NCBI RefSeq assembly: GCF_036021035.1
Contig: NZ_CP107930.1
Location: forward strand, 2,294,001 to 2,358,000
Reading direction: 5' to 3'
Length of the DNA: 64,000 bases
DNA from: Kineococcus sp. NBC_00420
GTDB taxonomy: Bacteria; Actinomycetota; Actinomycetes; Actinomycetales; Kineococcaceae
The position numbers and the translations under genes are program-made. Shown one piece after another: positions 52,795 to 61,575 of the stretch (position 1 is its first letter; every line of letters begins with the position of its first letter). A model generated the notes under the pieces. It did no database searches. It worked only from the letters and a program-made list of their open reading frames with translations, and was not told the origin of the DNA.

Positions 52795-54833
52795 GCAACA
52801 CGACCGCCGGTTCGTCACCGGCGCACTCCCCCTCGGCCCCGGAGATGCCCGTGCTGACGCACCGGCAGATCCTGGCGATCCTCTACGGGCTGCTGCTGGG
52901 CATGTTCCTCGGTGCGCTCGACCAGACGATCGTCTCGACCGCGATCCGCACCATCGCCGACGACCTCGACGGGTTCTCGCTGCAGGCCTGGGCCACGACG
53001 GCGTTCCTCATTACATCGACGATCTCCACGCCGCTCTACGGCAAGTTGTCGGACATGTACGGACGGCGGCCGTTCTTCATCGCCGCCATCGTCATCTTCG
53101 TCGTGGGTTCCGCGCTCTGCGGCATCTCGACCTCGATGTACGAGCTCGCCGGGTTCCGCGCCCTGCAGGGTCTCGGCGCCGGCGGTCTGATGTCGCTCGC
53201 GCTGACGATCATCGCCGACATCGTCCCGGCCCGTGAGCGTGCGCGCTACCAGGCCTACTTCATGATGGTCTTCGGCACCTCGAGCGTGCTGGGCCCCATC
53301 GCCGGCGGTTTCCTCTCCGGCCAGTCGTCGATCCTCGGCCTCACCGGATGGCGCTGGATCTTCTGGATCAACGTGCCCCTGGGCGCCCTGGCCCTGTTCG
53401 TGGTCCTCAAGAACCTCAAGCTGCCCAAGCGTTCCACCAAGCACCGCATCGACTGGCCGGGTGCGCTCACCCTCGTCATGTGCCTCGTGCCGCTGCTGCT
53501 CGTGGCCGAACAGGGCCGCACCTGGGGCTGGTTCAGCGCCGGGTCGATCATCTGCTACGCCGTCGGCCTCGTCGGCCTCATCGGGTTCATCCTCGCCGAA
53601 CGCGCCTACGGCGAGGAGGCACTGCTCCCGCTGCGCATGTTCCGCGGTCGCACGTTCTTCGTCGGCAGCCTCAGCAGCCTGATCCTCGGCATGGGCATGT
53701 TCGGTGGTTTCGCCGTCCTGCCGCAGTACCTGCAGGTCGTCAAGGGTTCCACCCCGACGGAGGGCGGTCTGCAGATGCTGCCGATCGTCCTGGGCATCAT
53801 GTCGGCCAGCATGATCTCCGGGAAGGTCATCGCCCGGACCGGGAAGTACAAGTTCCTGCCGGTGATCGGCACGGGCCTCATGGTCATCGCGCTGTTCGGG
53901 TTCTCCCGCGTCAACGCGGACACCCCGATCTGGCAGACCATGATCTGCATGCTCCTCATGGGCTGGGGCCTCGGCGGCAACATGCAGCCGATCATCCTGG
54001 CCGTGCAGAACGCCGCCGCCCGCACCGAGATCGGTGTCGCCACGAGTTCCGTGACGTTCTTCCGCCAGATGGGCGGGACCCTCGGCACCGCGGTGTTCCT
54101 GTCGATCCTGTTCTCCTCGCTCGGCGGCCACATCGCCGACGAGTACGCCAAGGCCGGCCCGACGCCGGCCTTCCAGGCCGGGCTCGCGCAGGCGAACCTC
54201 GACCAGCCCGGGCTGCAGGCGACGCTGGCCAAGGCGACGGACAACACGTCGATCCTCTCGACGCTGCCCGACGCGGTGACCCACCCGTTCAAGGTCGGTT
54301 TCACCGACTCGACGAGCCTCATCTACCTCGTCGCGGCGTGCGTCATGCTGCTCGGCTTCATCACCGTCCTGTTCCTGCCGGCGCTCCCGCTGCGGGGCGC
54401 ACCCGGTGCGGCTCCGGCCGGTCCCGGCCCGGAGGGTGCCGCCGCGGCCCCCGTCGAGGCCGCCGGCGCCCCCACCGAGGCCGTGGCCCTCACCGCGCAG
54501 GGGAAGGCGCCGTCCACTGGCGGCTCTCCCTCCTCCGCCGGTACGGTCGCTGCCGTGGACGGGATGGCACCGGGAGAACTGGCCGAACGCATCCGCAGCG
54601 GTGTGCAGCAGGCGAAGGCCGCGCAGCTCGCCATGGCGGAACTCGCCCTCGAGGCGGGACGCCGCGAGGCCGCGTTCGACACCGCCGTGGAGAACCTCCG
54701 CGAACTCGGACTCGACGAGTCCTCGATCGAGGCCGCCCTCGGCGAGGAGGCCTCGGCTCCGCGAGGTCGCCACGCGGGTGCTCCCGAGGAGGCCGCCGAA
54801 CCGGCGCGCGAACAGCTGGGCGCGCAGAACTGA
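52791..54833 (+). CDS. MFS transporter (DHA2, 14 TM) with C-terminal cytosolic extension
   Basis: A 680-residue protein. The transporter part (about 20-540) has helix 1 GLLLGMFLGALDQTIVSTAIRTIADDL, motif A GKLSDMYGRRPFFI and motif C-like FGTSSVLGPIAGGF, as in EmrB/MDR antibiotic exporters. It is followed by an unusual 140-residue extension: an Ala/Pro/Gly-rich linker (about 540-595), then a helical segment (about 600-680) with ELAERIRSGVQQAKAAQLAMAELALEAGRREAAFDTAVENLRELGLDESSIEAAL. ATG 52791 has AGGAGAACGC and is coupled to the MarR gene. The operon ends at a 23-bp hairpin. Confidence 0.92.
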   Translation: MSNTTAGSSPAHSPSAPEMPVLTHRQILAILYGLLLGMFLGALDQTIVSTAIRTIADDLDGFSLQAWATTAFLITSTISTPLYGKLSDMYGRRPFFIAAIVIFVVGSALCGISTSMYELAGFRALQGLGAGGLMSLALTIIADIVPARERARYQAYFMMVFGTSSVLGPIAGGFLSGQSSILGLTGWRWIFWINVPLGALALFVVLKNLKLPKRSTKHRIDWPGALTLVMCLVPLLLVAEQGRTWGWFSAGSIICYAVGLVGLIGFILAERAYGEEALLPLRMFRGRTFFVGSLSSLILGMGMFGGFAVLPQYLQVVKGSTPTEGGLQMLPIVLGIMSASMISGKVIARTGKYKFLPVIGTGLMVIALFGFSRVNADTPIWQTMICMLLMGWGLGGNMQPIILAVQNAAARTEIGVATSSVTFFRQMGGTLGTAVFLSILFSSLGGHIADEYAKAGPTPAFQAGLAQANLDQPGLQATLAKATDNTSILSTLPDAVTHPFKVGFTDSTSLIYLVAACVMLLGFITVLFLPALPLRGAPGAAPAGPGPEGAAAAPVEAAGAPTEAVALTAQGKAPSTGGSPSSAGTVAAVDGMAPGELAERIRSGVQQAKAAQLAMAELALEAGRREAAFDTAVENLRELGLDESSIEAALGEEASAPRGRHAGAPEEAAEPAREQLGAQN

Positions 54834-54844
54834 CGCGCTGACCT

Positions 54845-54894
54845 GACGCAGGACGGCCCCGGAACGCACCCGCGTTCCGGGGCCGTCCTGCGTC
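54845..54894. terminator. Perfect 23-bp hairpin terminator
   Basis: Arms 54845-54867 and 54872-54894 pair perfectly around the 4-nt loop ACCC. It starts 12 bp after the MFS stop codon. It is the strongest terminator in the window. Confidence 0.93.
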
Positions 54895-54925
54895 CCCGTC
54901 GTCACGGAAGACAGCCTTCCCTTGC

Positions 54926-54944
54926 CATGCGTAGGCTCACCTTA
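54926..54944. promoter_or_regulatory. Possible IdeR/DtxR-type iron box
   Basis: The right half GGCTCACCTTA matches the DtxR/IdeR consensus half-site (AGSCTWACCTWA) at all but one position; the left half is weak. A TTGACA hexamer follows at 54947-54952. It precedes the Fur-Dps genes. Confidence 0.35.
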
Positions 54945-54981
54945 TTTTGACAAAAGCAAAAGAAGAGGTAGGTTCGTCGTC

Positions 54982-55422
54982 ATGAGCCCGCTGGACGACA
55001 CCGCGACCGAGGAGCTGCTGCGCACCGCAGGACTGCGCAGCACCGCACCCCGCCGCACCGTCCTGCAGGTCCTGGAGGACCACCCGCACCAGACCGCCGC
55101 GGGTGTGGCGGAACTGCTCGGGGAGGCGGGAGCCGGCATGTCCCGCCAGAGCCTCCACAACGTGCTGGAGGACCTGACCCGCACGGGCGTCCTCCGCAGC
55201 ATCCAGCCCGTCGGGTCCGCCCCGCGCTACGAGACGGAGGTGGACGACAACCACCACCACATCGTCTGCCGCGAGTGCGGTGCCGTCTCCGACGTCGCCT
55301 GCGCGACCGGGCGGGCCGCCTGCCTGACCCCGGCGTCGACCCCGGACTTCGCGGTGGTCGAGCACGCCGACATCACCTGGTCGGGGTTGTGCGTGAACTG
55401 CGCCCCCACCGCGACCCGCTGA
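54982..55422 (+). CDS. Fur-family metalloregulator
   Basis: A 146-residue Fur/PerR-type protein. The winged helix is LLRTAGLRSTAPRRTVLQVLEDHPHQTAAGVAELLGEAGAGMSRQSLHNVLEDLTRTGVL (residues about 12-72). The metal region has DDNHHHIVCRECGAVSD and ends with LCVNCAP: two CxxC pairs form the structural zinc site, and the His cluster forms the regulatory site. The Asn-His-His-His order and the downstream dps gene suit a PerR/FurA-like peroxide or iron sensor. ATG 54982; the AT-rich upstream dyad (54941-54956) may be its operator. Confidence 0.92.
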   Translation: MSPLDDTATEELLRTAGLRSTAPRRTVLQVLEDHPHQTAAGVAELLGEAGAGMSRQSLHNVLEDLTRTGVLRSIQPVGSAPRYETEVDDNHHHIVCRECGAVSDVACATGRAACLTPASTPDFAVVEHADITWSGLCVNCAPTATR

Positions 55423-55464
55423 CCCGCCCAACCCGCTGACCCCACCGAAACCCAGGAGGACACC

Positions 55465-55980
55465 GTGACCACCGTCGACGACGTCAAGACCGCCGGCCTC
55501 ACCCAGGAGAAGGTCGCGGGCTTCAACGCCAGCTCGCGTCTGAACAGCGGTCTGCAGGAGGTCCTCGTCGACCTCACCGCACTGCACCTGCAGGGCAAGC
55601 AGGCCCACTGGAACATCGTCGGCGCGAACTTCCGCGACCTGCACCTGCAGCTCGACGAGCTGATCGACGCCGCCCGCACCTACGCGGACGACGCGGCCGA
55701 GCGCATGCGCGCCGTCGGCGGCATCCCCGACGCCCGCCCGGGCACCGTCGCGAGCACCACCAGCATCGGCGACTTCGGCGCCGACGAGATCTCCACCTCC
55801 GCCGCCGTCGAGGCGATCGTCGCGATGACGCGACGCACCATCGACACCATCCGCCGCGTCCACGACCCGATCGACGCCGAGGACCCCTCGACCGCCGACC
55901 TGCTGCACGGTTTCATCCTCGGCCTGGAGAAGCAGGCCTGGCTGATCGGTTCGGAGAACCGCGCGCCGCGTCGCCGCTGA
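55465..55980 (+). CDS. dps: Dps-family DNA-binding ferritin
   Basis: A 171-residue four-helix protein. The ferroxidase-site signature reads [49 protein letters not shown], with His and Asp/Glu ligands (WN-G-F-LH motif of Dps). The N-terminal tail is short and mildly charged and the C-terminus is basic (RAPRRR), which can bind DNA. It stores iron and removes peroxide. GTG 55465 follows CAGGAGGACACC. It is 42 bp downstream of the Fur-family gene, so the two form an iron/oxidative-stress unit. Confidence 0.95.
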   Translation: MTTVDDVKTAGLTQEKVAGFNASSRLNSGLQEVLVDLTALHLQGKQAHWNIVGANFRDLHLQLDELIDAARTYADDAAERMRAVGGIPDARPGTVASTTSIGDFGADEISTSAAVEAIVAMTRRTIDTIRRVHDPIDAEDPSTADLLHGFILGLEKQAWLIGSENRAPRRR

Positions 55981-56006
55981 CCTCCCTCCACGCCGCAGCC
56001 CTGACA

Positions 56007-56060
56007 GGGCTGAGACGACACGGCCCCGGTGGGGCTGAGACGACACGGCCCCGGTGGGGC
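56007..56060 (+). repeat. Two tandem copies of a 25-bp unit
   Basis: The unit GGGCTGAGACGACACGGCC... is repeated exactly at 56007-56031 and 56032-56056, followed by a partial GGGC. It lies directly upstream of the amidohydrolase start (56073), and may be part of its leader or promoter. Confidence 0.85.
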
Positions 56061-56072
56061 AGGATCGCCACC

Positions 56073-57428
56073 ATGCCGAGCCTGCTCATCACCGGGGCCG
56101 CCGTCGTGACGGTGGACGCCGCCGGGACCGAACACCCCCAGGGGTACGTCCTCGTCCGCGACGGGGTGATCGCCGAGATCGGCGCGGGTGAGCCGCCGGC
56201 CGGGACGACCGCCGACCGCGTCGTGGACGCCCGGGGCCACCTCGTGACCCCGGGCCTCGTCAACACCCACCACCACCTCTACCAGTGGGCGACGCGGGGT
56301 TTCGCCGTCGACAGCGGACTCTTCGACTGGCTCACGACGCTCTACCCGATCTGGGCGCGCCTGGACGCGACCGACGTCGAGGCCGCGGCGCGCGCCGGCC
56401 TCGCACGGTTGGCCCTCACCGGCTGCACCACGTCGATGGACCACCACTACCTGCACCCCCACGACGGCGGCGACCAGCTCGCCGCGAGCATCGAGGCCGC
56501 CCGGACGGTGGGGCTGCGCTTCTCCCCCACCCGCGGGTCGATGGACCTGGGGAACTCCGCCGGCGGTCTGCCACCCGACTCCGTCGTCGAGACGATCGAC
56601 ACCGTGCTGACCGCGACGGCCGACGCGGTGGCGCGCCACCACGACACCTCGGCGGGATCGATGGTCCGCATCGGGGCGGCTCCGTGCTCGCCGTTCTCGG
56701 TCACCCCGGACCTGTTGCGGCAGACGGCCACGCAGGCGGCGGAACTCGGCATCCGCCGGCACACGCACCTCGCCGAGACCGACGACGAGGAGGAGTTCTG
56801 CGCCCGCACCTTCGGCGCCCGCCCGGTCGAGGTCCTCGAGGACCTCGGGTGGCTCGGGCCGGACGTCTGGCTCGCGCACTGCGTCCACCTCTCCGACTCC
56901 GACATCGCGACGCTGGCCCGGACGGGGAGTTCGGTGGCGCACTGCCCGAGTTCCAACGCCCGCCTCGGCGCGGGGACGGCCCGCACCCGCGACCTCCTCG
57001 CCGCCGGGGTGACCGTCGGCCTGGGCGTCGACGGCGCCGCGTCCAGCGAGCAGGGCAGCCTCGCCGACGAGTTGCGCCAGATGGTCTACACCGCCCGCCT
57101 GCGCGGCGGGCCCGACACCATGAGCGCCCGGGACGCGTTGCGCGCCGCCACGATCGGGGGTGCCACCTGCCTCGGACGGCAGGAGGAGATCGGTTCCCTC
57201 GAGGTCGGCAAGCGCGCCGACCTCGCTCTCTGGGACCTGCGCGGCCTCGGTCACGCCGACCTCGACGACCCCGTCGTCGCGCTCGTCATCGGCCCGACCC
57301 CGCCGTTGGCGTTGTCGACCGTGGAGGGTCGGATCGTCGTCGAGGACGGCGAACTGCGCACCACCTCGCAGGAGCAGGCCGTCACCGACCTCGTCGCCGC
57401 CCGCCGCCGCGTCCTCAGCCGGCGTTGA
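56073..57428 (+). CDS. 8-oxoguanine deaminase-like amidohydrolase
   Basis: A 451-residue TIM-barrel metal-dependent hydrolase. VTPGLVNTHHHLYQWATRGFAVDSGLFDWL carries the HxH zinc motif. Further ligands are His in RRHTHLAETDDEEEFC and WLAHCVHLSDSD, and Asp in TVGLGVDGAASSEQGSL. This set, with the HCPSSNARLGAG loop, resembles the 8-oxoguanine/guanine deaminase and hydroxydechloroatrazine ethylaminohydrolase group. The likely reaction is purine deamination. It is convergent with the MFS gene, overlapping by 14 bp. Confidence 0.88.
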   Translation: MPSLLITGAAVVTVDAAGTEHPQGYVLVRDGVIAEIGAGEPPAGTTADRVVDARGHLVTPGLVNTHHHLYQWATRGFAVDSGLFDWLTTLYPIWARLDATDVEAAARAGLARLALTGCTTSMDHHYLHPHDGGDQLAASIEAARTVGLRFSPTRGSMDLGNSAGGLPPDSVVETIDTVLTATADAVARHHDTSAGSMVRIGAAPCSPFSVTPDLLRQTATQAAELGIRRHTHLAETDDEEEFCARTFGARPVEVLEDLGWLGPDVWLAHCVHLSDSDIATLARTGSSVAHCPSSNARLGAGTARTRDLLAAGVTVGLGVDGAASSEQGSLADELRQMVYTARLRGGPDTMSARDALRAATIGGATCLGRQEEIGSLEVGKRADLALWDLRGLGHADLDDPVVALVIGPTPPLALSTVEGRIVVEDGELRTTSQEQAVTDLVAARRRVLSRR

Positions 57429-58710
57429 CCACCGGCCGCCGGCTCCGCGCCACCAGGAGACCGGCGGCCACCGCCCCGAGGGCGAGCGCCGCCCCGCCGG
57501 CGAACACCGAGGTGTGCACGCCGACGACCGCGCCGAGCAGTCCGACGGTGAAACCGCCCCCGACCCGCAACCCACCCGACGCCATCGAGTAGACGCCGAT
57601 GGTCCGGCCCCGCACCGCCGGATCGGCCTTGAGCTGGACGATCGTCTGCGTCACCGAGACCGACACGATGTTGGCCAGGCCGCCGACGACCAGGACCCCC
57701 ACGGCGAGCGGGAGGCTCCCGCTGACCGCGAACGCCGCGACGGCGGCACCGAACAGGAACGTCGAGACGACGGCCGCCGCGAGGTTCGGGCGGACCCAGC
57801 CGGTGGCCTCCAGGACGATCCCGCCCACGACCCCACCGAGGCCGTTGGCGAACAGCAGCACCCCGTAGGCGGTGTCGGCGGTTCCCGTCCCGAACTGCTC
57901 GGCGAACTCGGGCATGACCGTCTGCAGCGCGGAGCCGATGAACAGCGAGGTGAGACCGGCGACGGCGATCGCGCCGGCGATCTCCGGGTCGCGCACCACC
58001 TGCCGGGCCGAGCGCAGGGCACCGAGCGCGCCGATGCGTTCGCGGGCGACGATCCCCGAACGGGTGTGACCGGTGAACCTCGTGCGCAGCAGGAAGACCG
58101 TGAGCGGCAGGTAGATCAGGGCGTTGACGAAGATCCCCGTCTCGGGTCCGAACCCGACGAGCAGCGCCGACCCGGCGACCGGGCCCAGCAGCACGCCGAG
58201 CCCCTGGAACGTCGAGTTCATCCGCACGGCGCTGGGGAGTTCGTCACGCCCGACGAAGTCCTGCAGCATCATCTGCTCCGCCGGTCGCCAGAGCGAGCCC
58301 GCCGTTCCGTGCAGCACCAGCAGGACGCAGGCGGCGGGGATGCTGAGGTGGTCGGTCACGAACAGGACGCCCCAGGAGATCGAGACGGCCATGAACAGCA
58401 GCTGGGCCACCTGGATCACCCGCCGGCAGTCGTAGCGGTCGGCCAGTCCACCGAACCACACCGAGAGCAGCAGGAACGGCGTCCAGTGGCTGATGACCTG
58501 GAAACCCGTCAGCGCCGGGGAGTGGAACTGCTGCCAGAGCACCCAGTAGGTGATGACGTGCTCGACGTTGTCGGCCATCATCGACAGCATCCCGCCGACG
58601 AGGTAGGGACCGCAGTCGCGGTGGCGCAGGGCGGCGAACCGCCGGACGGGCGCGGGCCCGGCGGCGACGGGTTCCGGGACGTGGGTGGGGGTTCCGCAGC
58701 CGGCGCACAC
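57415..58710 (-). CDS. MFS transporter (MFS_3, enterobactin-exporter-like)
   Basis: A 431-residue exporter with 12 membrane helices. The N-terminal cytoplasmic tail has MCAGCGTP (a CxxC) before the first helix. WFGGLADRYDCRRVIQVAQLL is motif A, and the RPAEQMMLQDFVGRDELPSAVRMNSTFQGLGVLLGPVAGSALL block is typical of the MFS_3 family. It is divergent from a TetR gene, its likely repressor. The substrate is unknown. Confidence 0.9.
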   Translation of the reverse strand: MCAGCGTPTHVPEPVAAGPAPVRRFAALRHRDCGPYLVGGMLSMMADNVEHVITYWVLWQQFHSPALTGFQVISHWTPFLLLSVWFGGLADRYDCRRVIQVAQLLFMAVSISWGVLFVTDHLSIPAACVLLVLHGTAGSLWRPAEQMMLQDFVGRDELPSAVRMNSTFQGLGVLLGPVAGSALLVGFGPETGIFVNALIYLPLTVFLLRTRFTGHTRSGIVARERIGALGALRSARQVVRDPEIAGAIAVAGLTSLFIGSALQTVMPEFAEQFGTGTADTAYGVLLFANGLGGVVGGIVLEATGWVRPNLAAAVVSTFLFGAAVAAFAVSGSLPLAVGVLVVGGLANIVSVSVTQTIVQLKADPAVRGRTIGVYSMASGGLRVGGGFTVGLLGAVVGVHTSVFAGGAALALGAVAAGLLVARSRRPVVNAG

Positions 58711-58794
58711 GGGCGGGCCCTCCTCTCGACGGTGGGTCAGTGCCTCGGCAAACTACCACCGTTCCGAGACACGGTGTACCGGTATGGTCGGGGG

Positions 58795-59355
58795 ATGACC
58801 ACCGGACCCGTCGGCCGCCCCCGCAGCGAGTCCGCCCGCCACGCCGTCCTGCGCGCCGTCGACGACCTCCTCGTCGAGGTCGGCTACGCCGGGGTGACGA
58901 TGAAGGGGATCGCGCAACGGGCGGGGGTCGGGCGCCAGACGGTGTACCGGTGGTGGTCGACGACGGCCGAGATCCTCCTCGAGGCCTGCGTGGACGACGC
59001 CCGCGAGGAACTGGCGACGGCCCCGCAACCCGACGCCCACCGCGAGGTGCACGGGTACCTGCGCCTGCTGGAGGCGTTCCTGCTGCACTCCCACGCCGGC
59101 GCCTGCTACCGCGTCCTGCTCGGGGAGACGCAGCACGACACGAGGGTCCACGACCTCGTCGCGCGCGCCGACATCCTGGCCCCGAGCGCCCGGGCCTGCC
59201 TGGAGCGGGTCGGCACGCACCTGGGACGGGACCGCCTCACCGACGACCTCCACGTCGCCGAACTGGTCGGTCCGCTCGTCTACTCCGTCCTCACCACCGG
59301 CCGCGGCCCCGACCTCGACGCCCTCACGAGCCACCTCCTCGCCGCCTGGGCGTGA
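58795..59355 (+). CDS. TetR-family transcriptional regulator
   Basis: A 186-residue regulator. The HTH is ARHAVLRAVDDLLVEVGYAGVTMKGIAQRAGVGRQTVYRWWSTTAEILLEAC (residues about 14-65), followed by a helical C-terminal (TetR_C) domain. ATG 58795 lies about 6 bases after a TATGGT -10-like hexamer and is preceded by a short palindrome GTACCGGTAT. It is divergent from the MFS exporter, with 84 bp between the starts, so probably controls both. Confidence 0.92.
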   Translation: MTTGPVGRPRSESARHAVLRAVDDLLVEVGYAGVTMKGIAQRAGVGRQTVYRWWSTTAEILLEACVDDAREELATAPQPDAHREVHGYLRLLEAFLLHSHAGACYRVLLGETQHDTRVHDLVARADILAPSARACLERVGTHLGRDRLTDDLHVAELVGPLVYSVLTTGRGPDLDALTSHLLAAWA

Positions 59356-59419
59356 GACTGGCCACTCGAACGGGCGTGGGGACGGACCCGGCGGCGCGTC
59401 GGCGCTACCGTCGGTGCCC

Positions 59420-60262
59420 ATGACCGCTGAACGCAAGGTGCACATCGTCGAGCCCCGCTACGCGCGCACGTGGTTGCTCGTCAACGCCACCCGGACCGAG
59501 CTGTTCGACGTGGCCGCCGCCTCCCGGGCCGACCAGGTCGTGCTCGACCTCGAGGACGCCGTCGACCCGAGCCACAAGGACTCCGCCCGGGACGACGCCG
59601 TCCGCTGGCTGACCGACGGCGGAGAGGCCTTCGTCCGGATCAACGACGTGACGACGCCGCACTGGCGCGACGACGTCGACGCCCTCAAGGGTGTCCCCAA
59701 CCTGCTGGGCGTGATGCTGGCCAAGACCGAGGCCGGTGAGCAGGTCGAGGCGACCTACCACGCCCTCGGCGGTCAGACCCCCGTCGTCGCGCTGTGCGAG
59801 TCCGCCCTCGGCATCGAGGAGGCCCGCGAGATCGCCTGCGCCCGGGGCACCTTCCGCCTCGCCTTCGGCTCCGGGGACTACCGCCGCGACACCGGCGCCA
59901 GCGCCGAGGACCTCGCGATGGCCTACCCCCGCAGCCGCCTCGTCATCGCCAGCGCGATCGGCAAGCTCCCCGGGCCGATCGACGGCCCGACCACGGGCGG
60001 CGGCCACCCCGAGCTGCGCGAGGCCTCCTCGGTCGGGGTCGCGATGGGGATGATGGGCAAGCTCTGCCTCGACGCCGAGCAGTCCAACGTCATCAACGAG
60101 GTCATGAGCCCCAACGTCTCCGACGCCACCTGGGCCCGCGACTTCATCGAGAACTTCGAGAAGAGCGGCGGGGTGGTCCGCGACGGGTCCGACCTCCCGC
60201 GCCTCGGCCGCGCCCGGCGCATCCAGGAACTGGCCGACGCCTTCGGGATCCAGCCGCTCTGA
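59420..60262 (+). CDS. HpcH/HpaI aldolase/citrate-lyase beta-subunit (CitE-like) protein
   Basis: A 280-residue TIM-barrel lyase. RYARTWLLVNATRTELFDVAAASRADQVVLDLEDAVDPSHKDSARDDA is typical of CitE proteins: the LDLEDAV motif gives metal ligands. FVRINDV holds the Arg that binds CoA-ester or oxoacid, and VVALCESALGIEEAREIA carries the second acidic ligand. The substrate may be malyl/citramalyl-CoA or another acyl-CoA; no partner gene is nearby. ATG 59420 is used. Confidence 0.92.
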   Translation: MTAERKVHIVEPRYARTWLLVNATRTELFDVAAASRADQVVLDLEDAVDPSHKDSARDDAVRWLTDGGEAFVRINDVTTPHWRDDVDALKGVPNLLGVMLAKTEAGEQVEATYHALGGQTPVVALCESALGIEEAREIACARGTFRLAFGSGDYRRDTGASAEDLAMAYPRSRLVIASAIGKLPGPIDGPTTGGGHPELREASSVGVAMGMMGKLCLDAEQSNVINEVMSPNVSDATWARDFIENFEKSGGVVRDGSDLPRLGRARRIQELADAFGIQPL

Positions 60263-60367
60263 CTCCGTCGGCAGGTGCACCGGGAATCTGAACGAACCAG
60301 CGCGATCTTCACCCGATCAGCGTAGTTTCTACCCTGGATACTACTGAGCGTCGTCCAGGGAGAACAG

Positions 60368-61453
60368 ATGGTCACAACGATGACGCACGGACAGAAGCGG
60401 CGCTCCGGGCGGGCGGTGCTCGCGGGGACGGCACGGACGCTCGGACGCGCGGGCGCCGCCCGAGGACGGGCCACCGCCACCGCCGCCGTGCTGCGACGCA
60501 CGGCCTACGGCCTCGCCACCCTCGCGCTCGTCGCGGGCTCGACGACCGCGCTCGCCGGCTCCGCGAACGCCCTGGACGCCGGCGCCCGGCCCACCCTGAA
60601 GACGGTGCGGTCCCTGCCCTTCACCGGTCACGGCGACGAGTACGGCAACGGGGACGGCGGTCGGGGGACGGTCCGGGGGAACGCCGCCGTGAGCGCGGCC
60701 TGCAACGGCGGGAACCCGATCTCCGCGCCGCAGTGGTACACCCTCGGCAAGCAGCCGACCGGTTCGCTGCGGGTCGTCGTCGACGGGGTCTGGTACCCGC
60801 GCGGGATCGACCAGTTCCCCACCGGTTCGGCCGTCGTCGACCACTGGAGCGGTGAGGTGCTGGCCTGCACGGGACAGACGCTGCCCCGGGCCAGCCGCCC
60901 CGTGGACGTGGTGGGCTTCACCACCGTGCCCTACGGCTACTCGCCCTACAGCCCGTTCGACCTCGTCACGACCATCGTCCCGGCGGCCTCCGCGCCACCG
61001 GCCAACGACGAGGTGATCGACGCCCAGCCCGTCCCGGCCCTGCCGTTCACGTCCCGCGTGGACACCTCCCTGGCCGACGCGGACGGTCCCGACCTCATCG
61101 ACTACGAGCACTGCCTGCTCTCGGCGATCAACCCCGTCAAGGCCGGCACGGTCTGGTACCGGTACCGCCCGGCGAAGACCGGTCCGGCGCCCGTCGTCTC
61201 CGTGTCCCCGTCGACGAACTGGACCGCGGGCAACACCGACGCCGGGGTGGGTCTGCGCGCGGGGATCCTCGAACTGCGCCCCGACGGCAGCACCCGGCTC
61301 GTCACGAACGGCGATCCCTGGGACTGCGACACCCCCGTGCGGCTCACCAAGGGCAAGACCTACCTGATCGGCGTCGCCTACACCTGGGACGAGTACAGCG
61401 ACTCGGTCCCCCTCACGGGCGGACCGATCGACGTCTCGGTGACCGCCCGCTGA
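60368..61453 (+). CDS. Secreted protein A, PPC-like, unknown function
   Basis: A 361-residue exported protein. The N-terminal 45 residues are a long basic region before the signal helix (YGLATLALVAGSTTALAGSANA). Two beta-rich domains follow. Domain 1 (about 75-215) has VSAACNGGNPISAPQWYTLG and AVVDHWSGEVLACTG. Domain 2 (about 215-361) has ANDEVIDAQPVPALPFTSRVDTS, EHCLLSAINPVKAGTVWYRYRP and GDPWDCDTPV. The second resembles bacterial pre-peptidase C-terminal (PPC) domains. Four conserved Cys probably form two disulfides. It is a tandem paralog of the next gene. RBS AGGGAGAACAG supports ATG 60368. Confidence 0.78.
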   Translation: MVTTMTHGQKRRSGRAVLAGTARTLGRAGAARGRATATAAVLRRTAYGLATLALVAGSTTALAGSANALDAGARPTLKTVRSLPFTGHGDEYGNGDGGRGTVRGNAAVSAACNGGNPISAPQWYTLGKQPTGSLRVVVDGVWYPRGIDQFPTGSAVVDHWSGEVLACTGQTLPRASRPVDVVGFTTVPYGYSPYSPFDLVTTIVPAASAPPANDEVIDAQPVPALPFTSRVDTSLADADGPDLIDYEHCLLSAINPVKAGTVWYRYRPAKTGPAPVVSVSPSTNWTAGNTDAGVGLRAGILELRPDGSTRLVTNGDPWDCDTPVRLTKGKTYLIGVAYTWDEYSDSVPLTGGPIDVSVTAR

Positions 61454-61575
61454 GCTGCGGCCGGGTCGCCTCGTCATGATCTTCGGCAGCAATGTCACGG
61501 AAAGTGCCCGGGCGATCACCCTAACGCCGTAACTTCCTCCTGGGGAGTGACAGAGAGTCAAATCAGGGGGATCTC

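Noticed and set aside
57160-58794. A long open frame continuing upstream of the TetR gene
   Set aside because: It lies antisense to the MFS gene and has no family match; the TetR domain begins at ATG 58795.
60310-60360. Imperfect dyad GTAGT...ACTAC upstream of secreted protein A as an operator
   Set aside because: The symmetry is short with mismatches and no regulator lies nearby; the region is within normal promoter variation.
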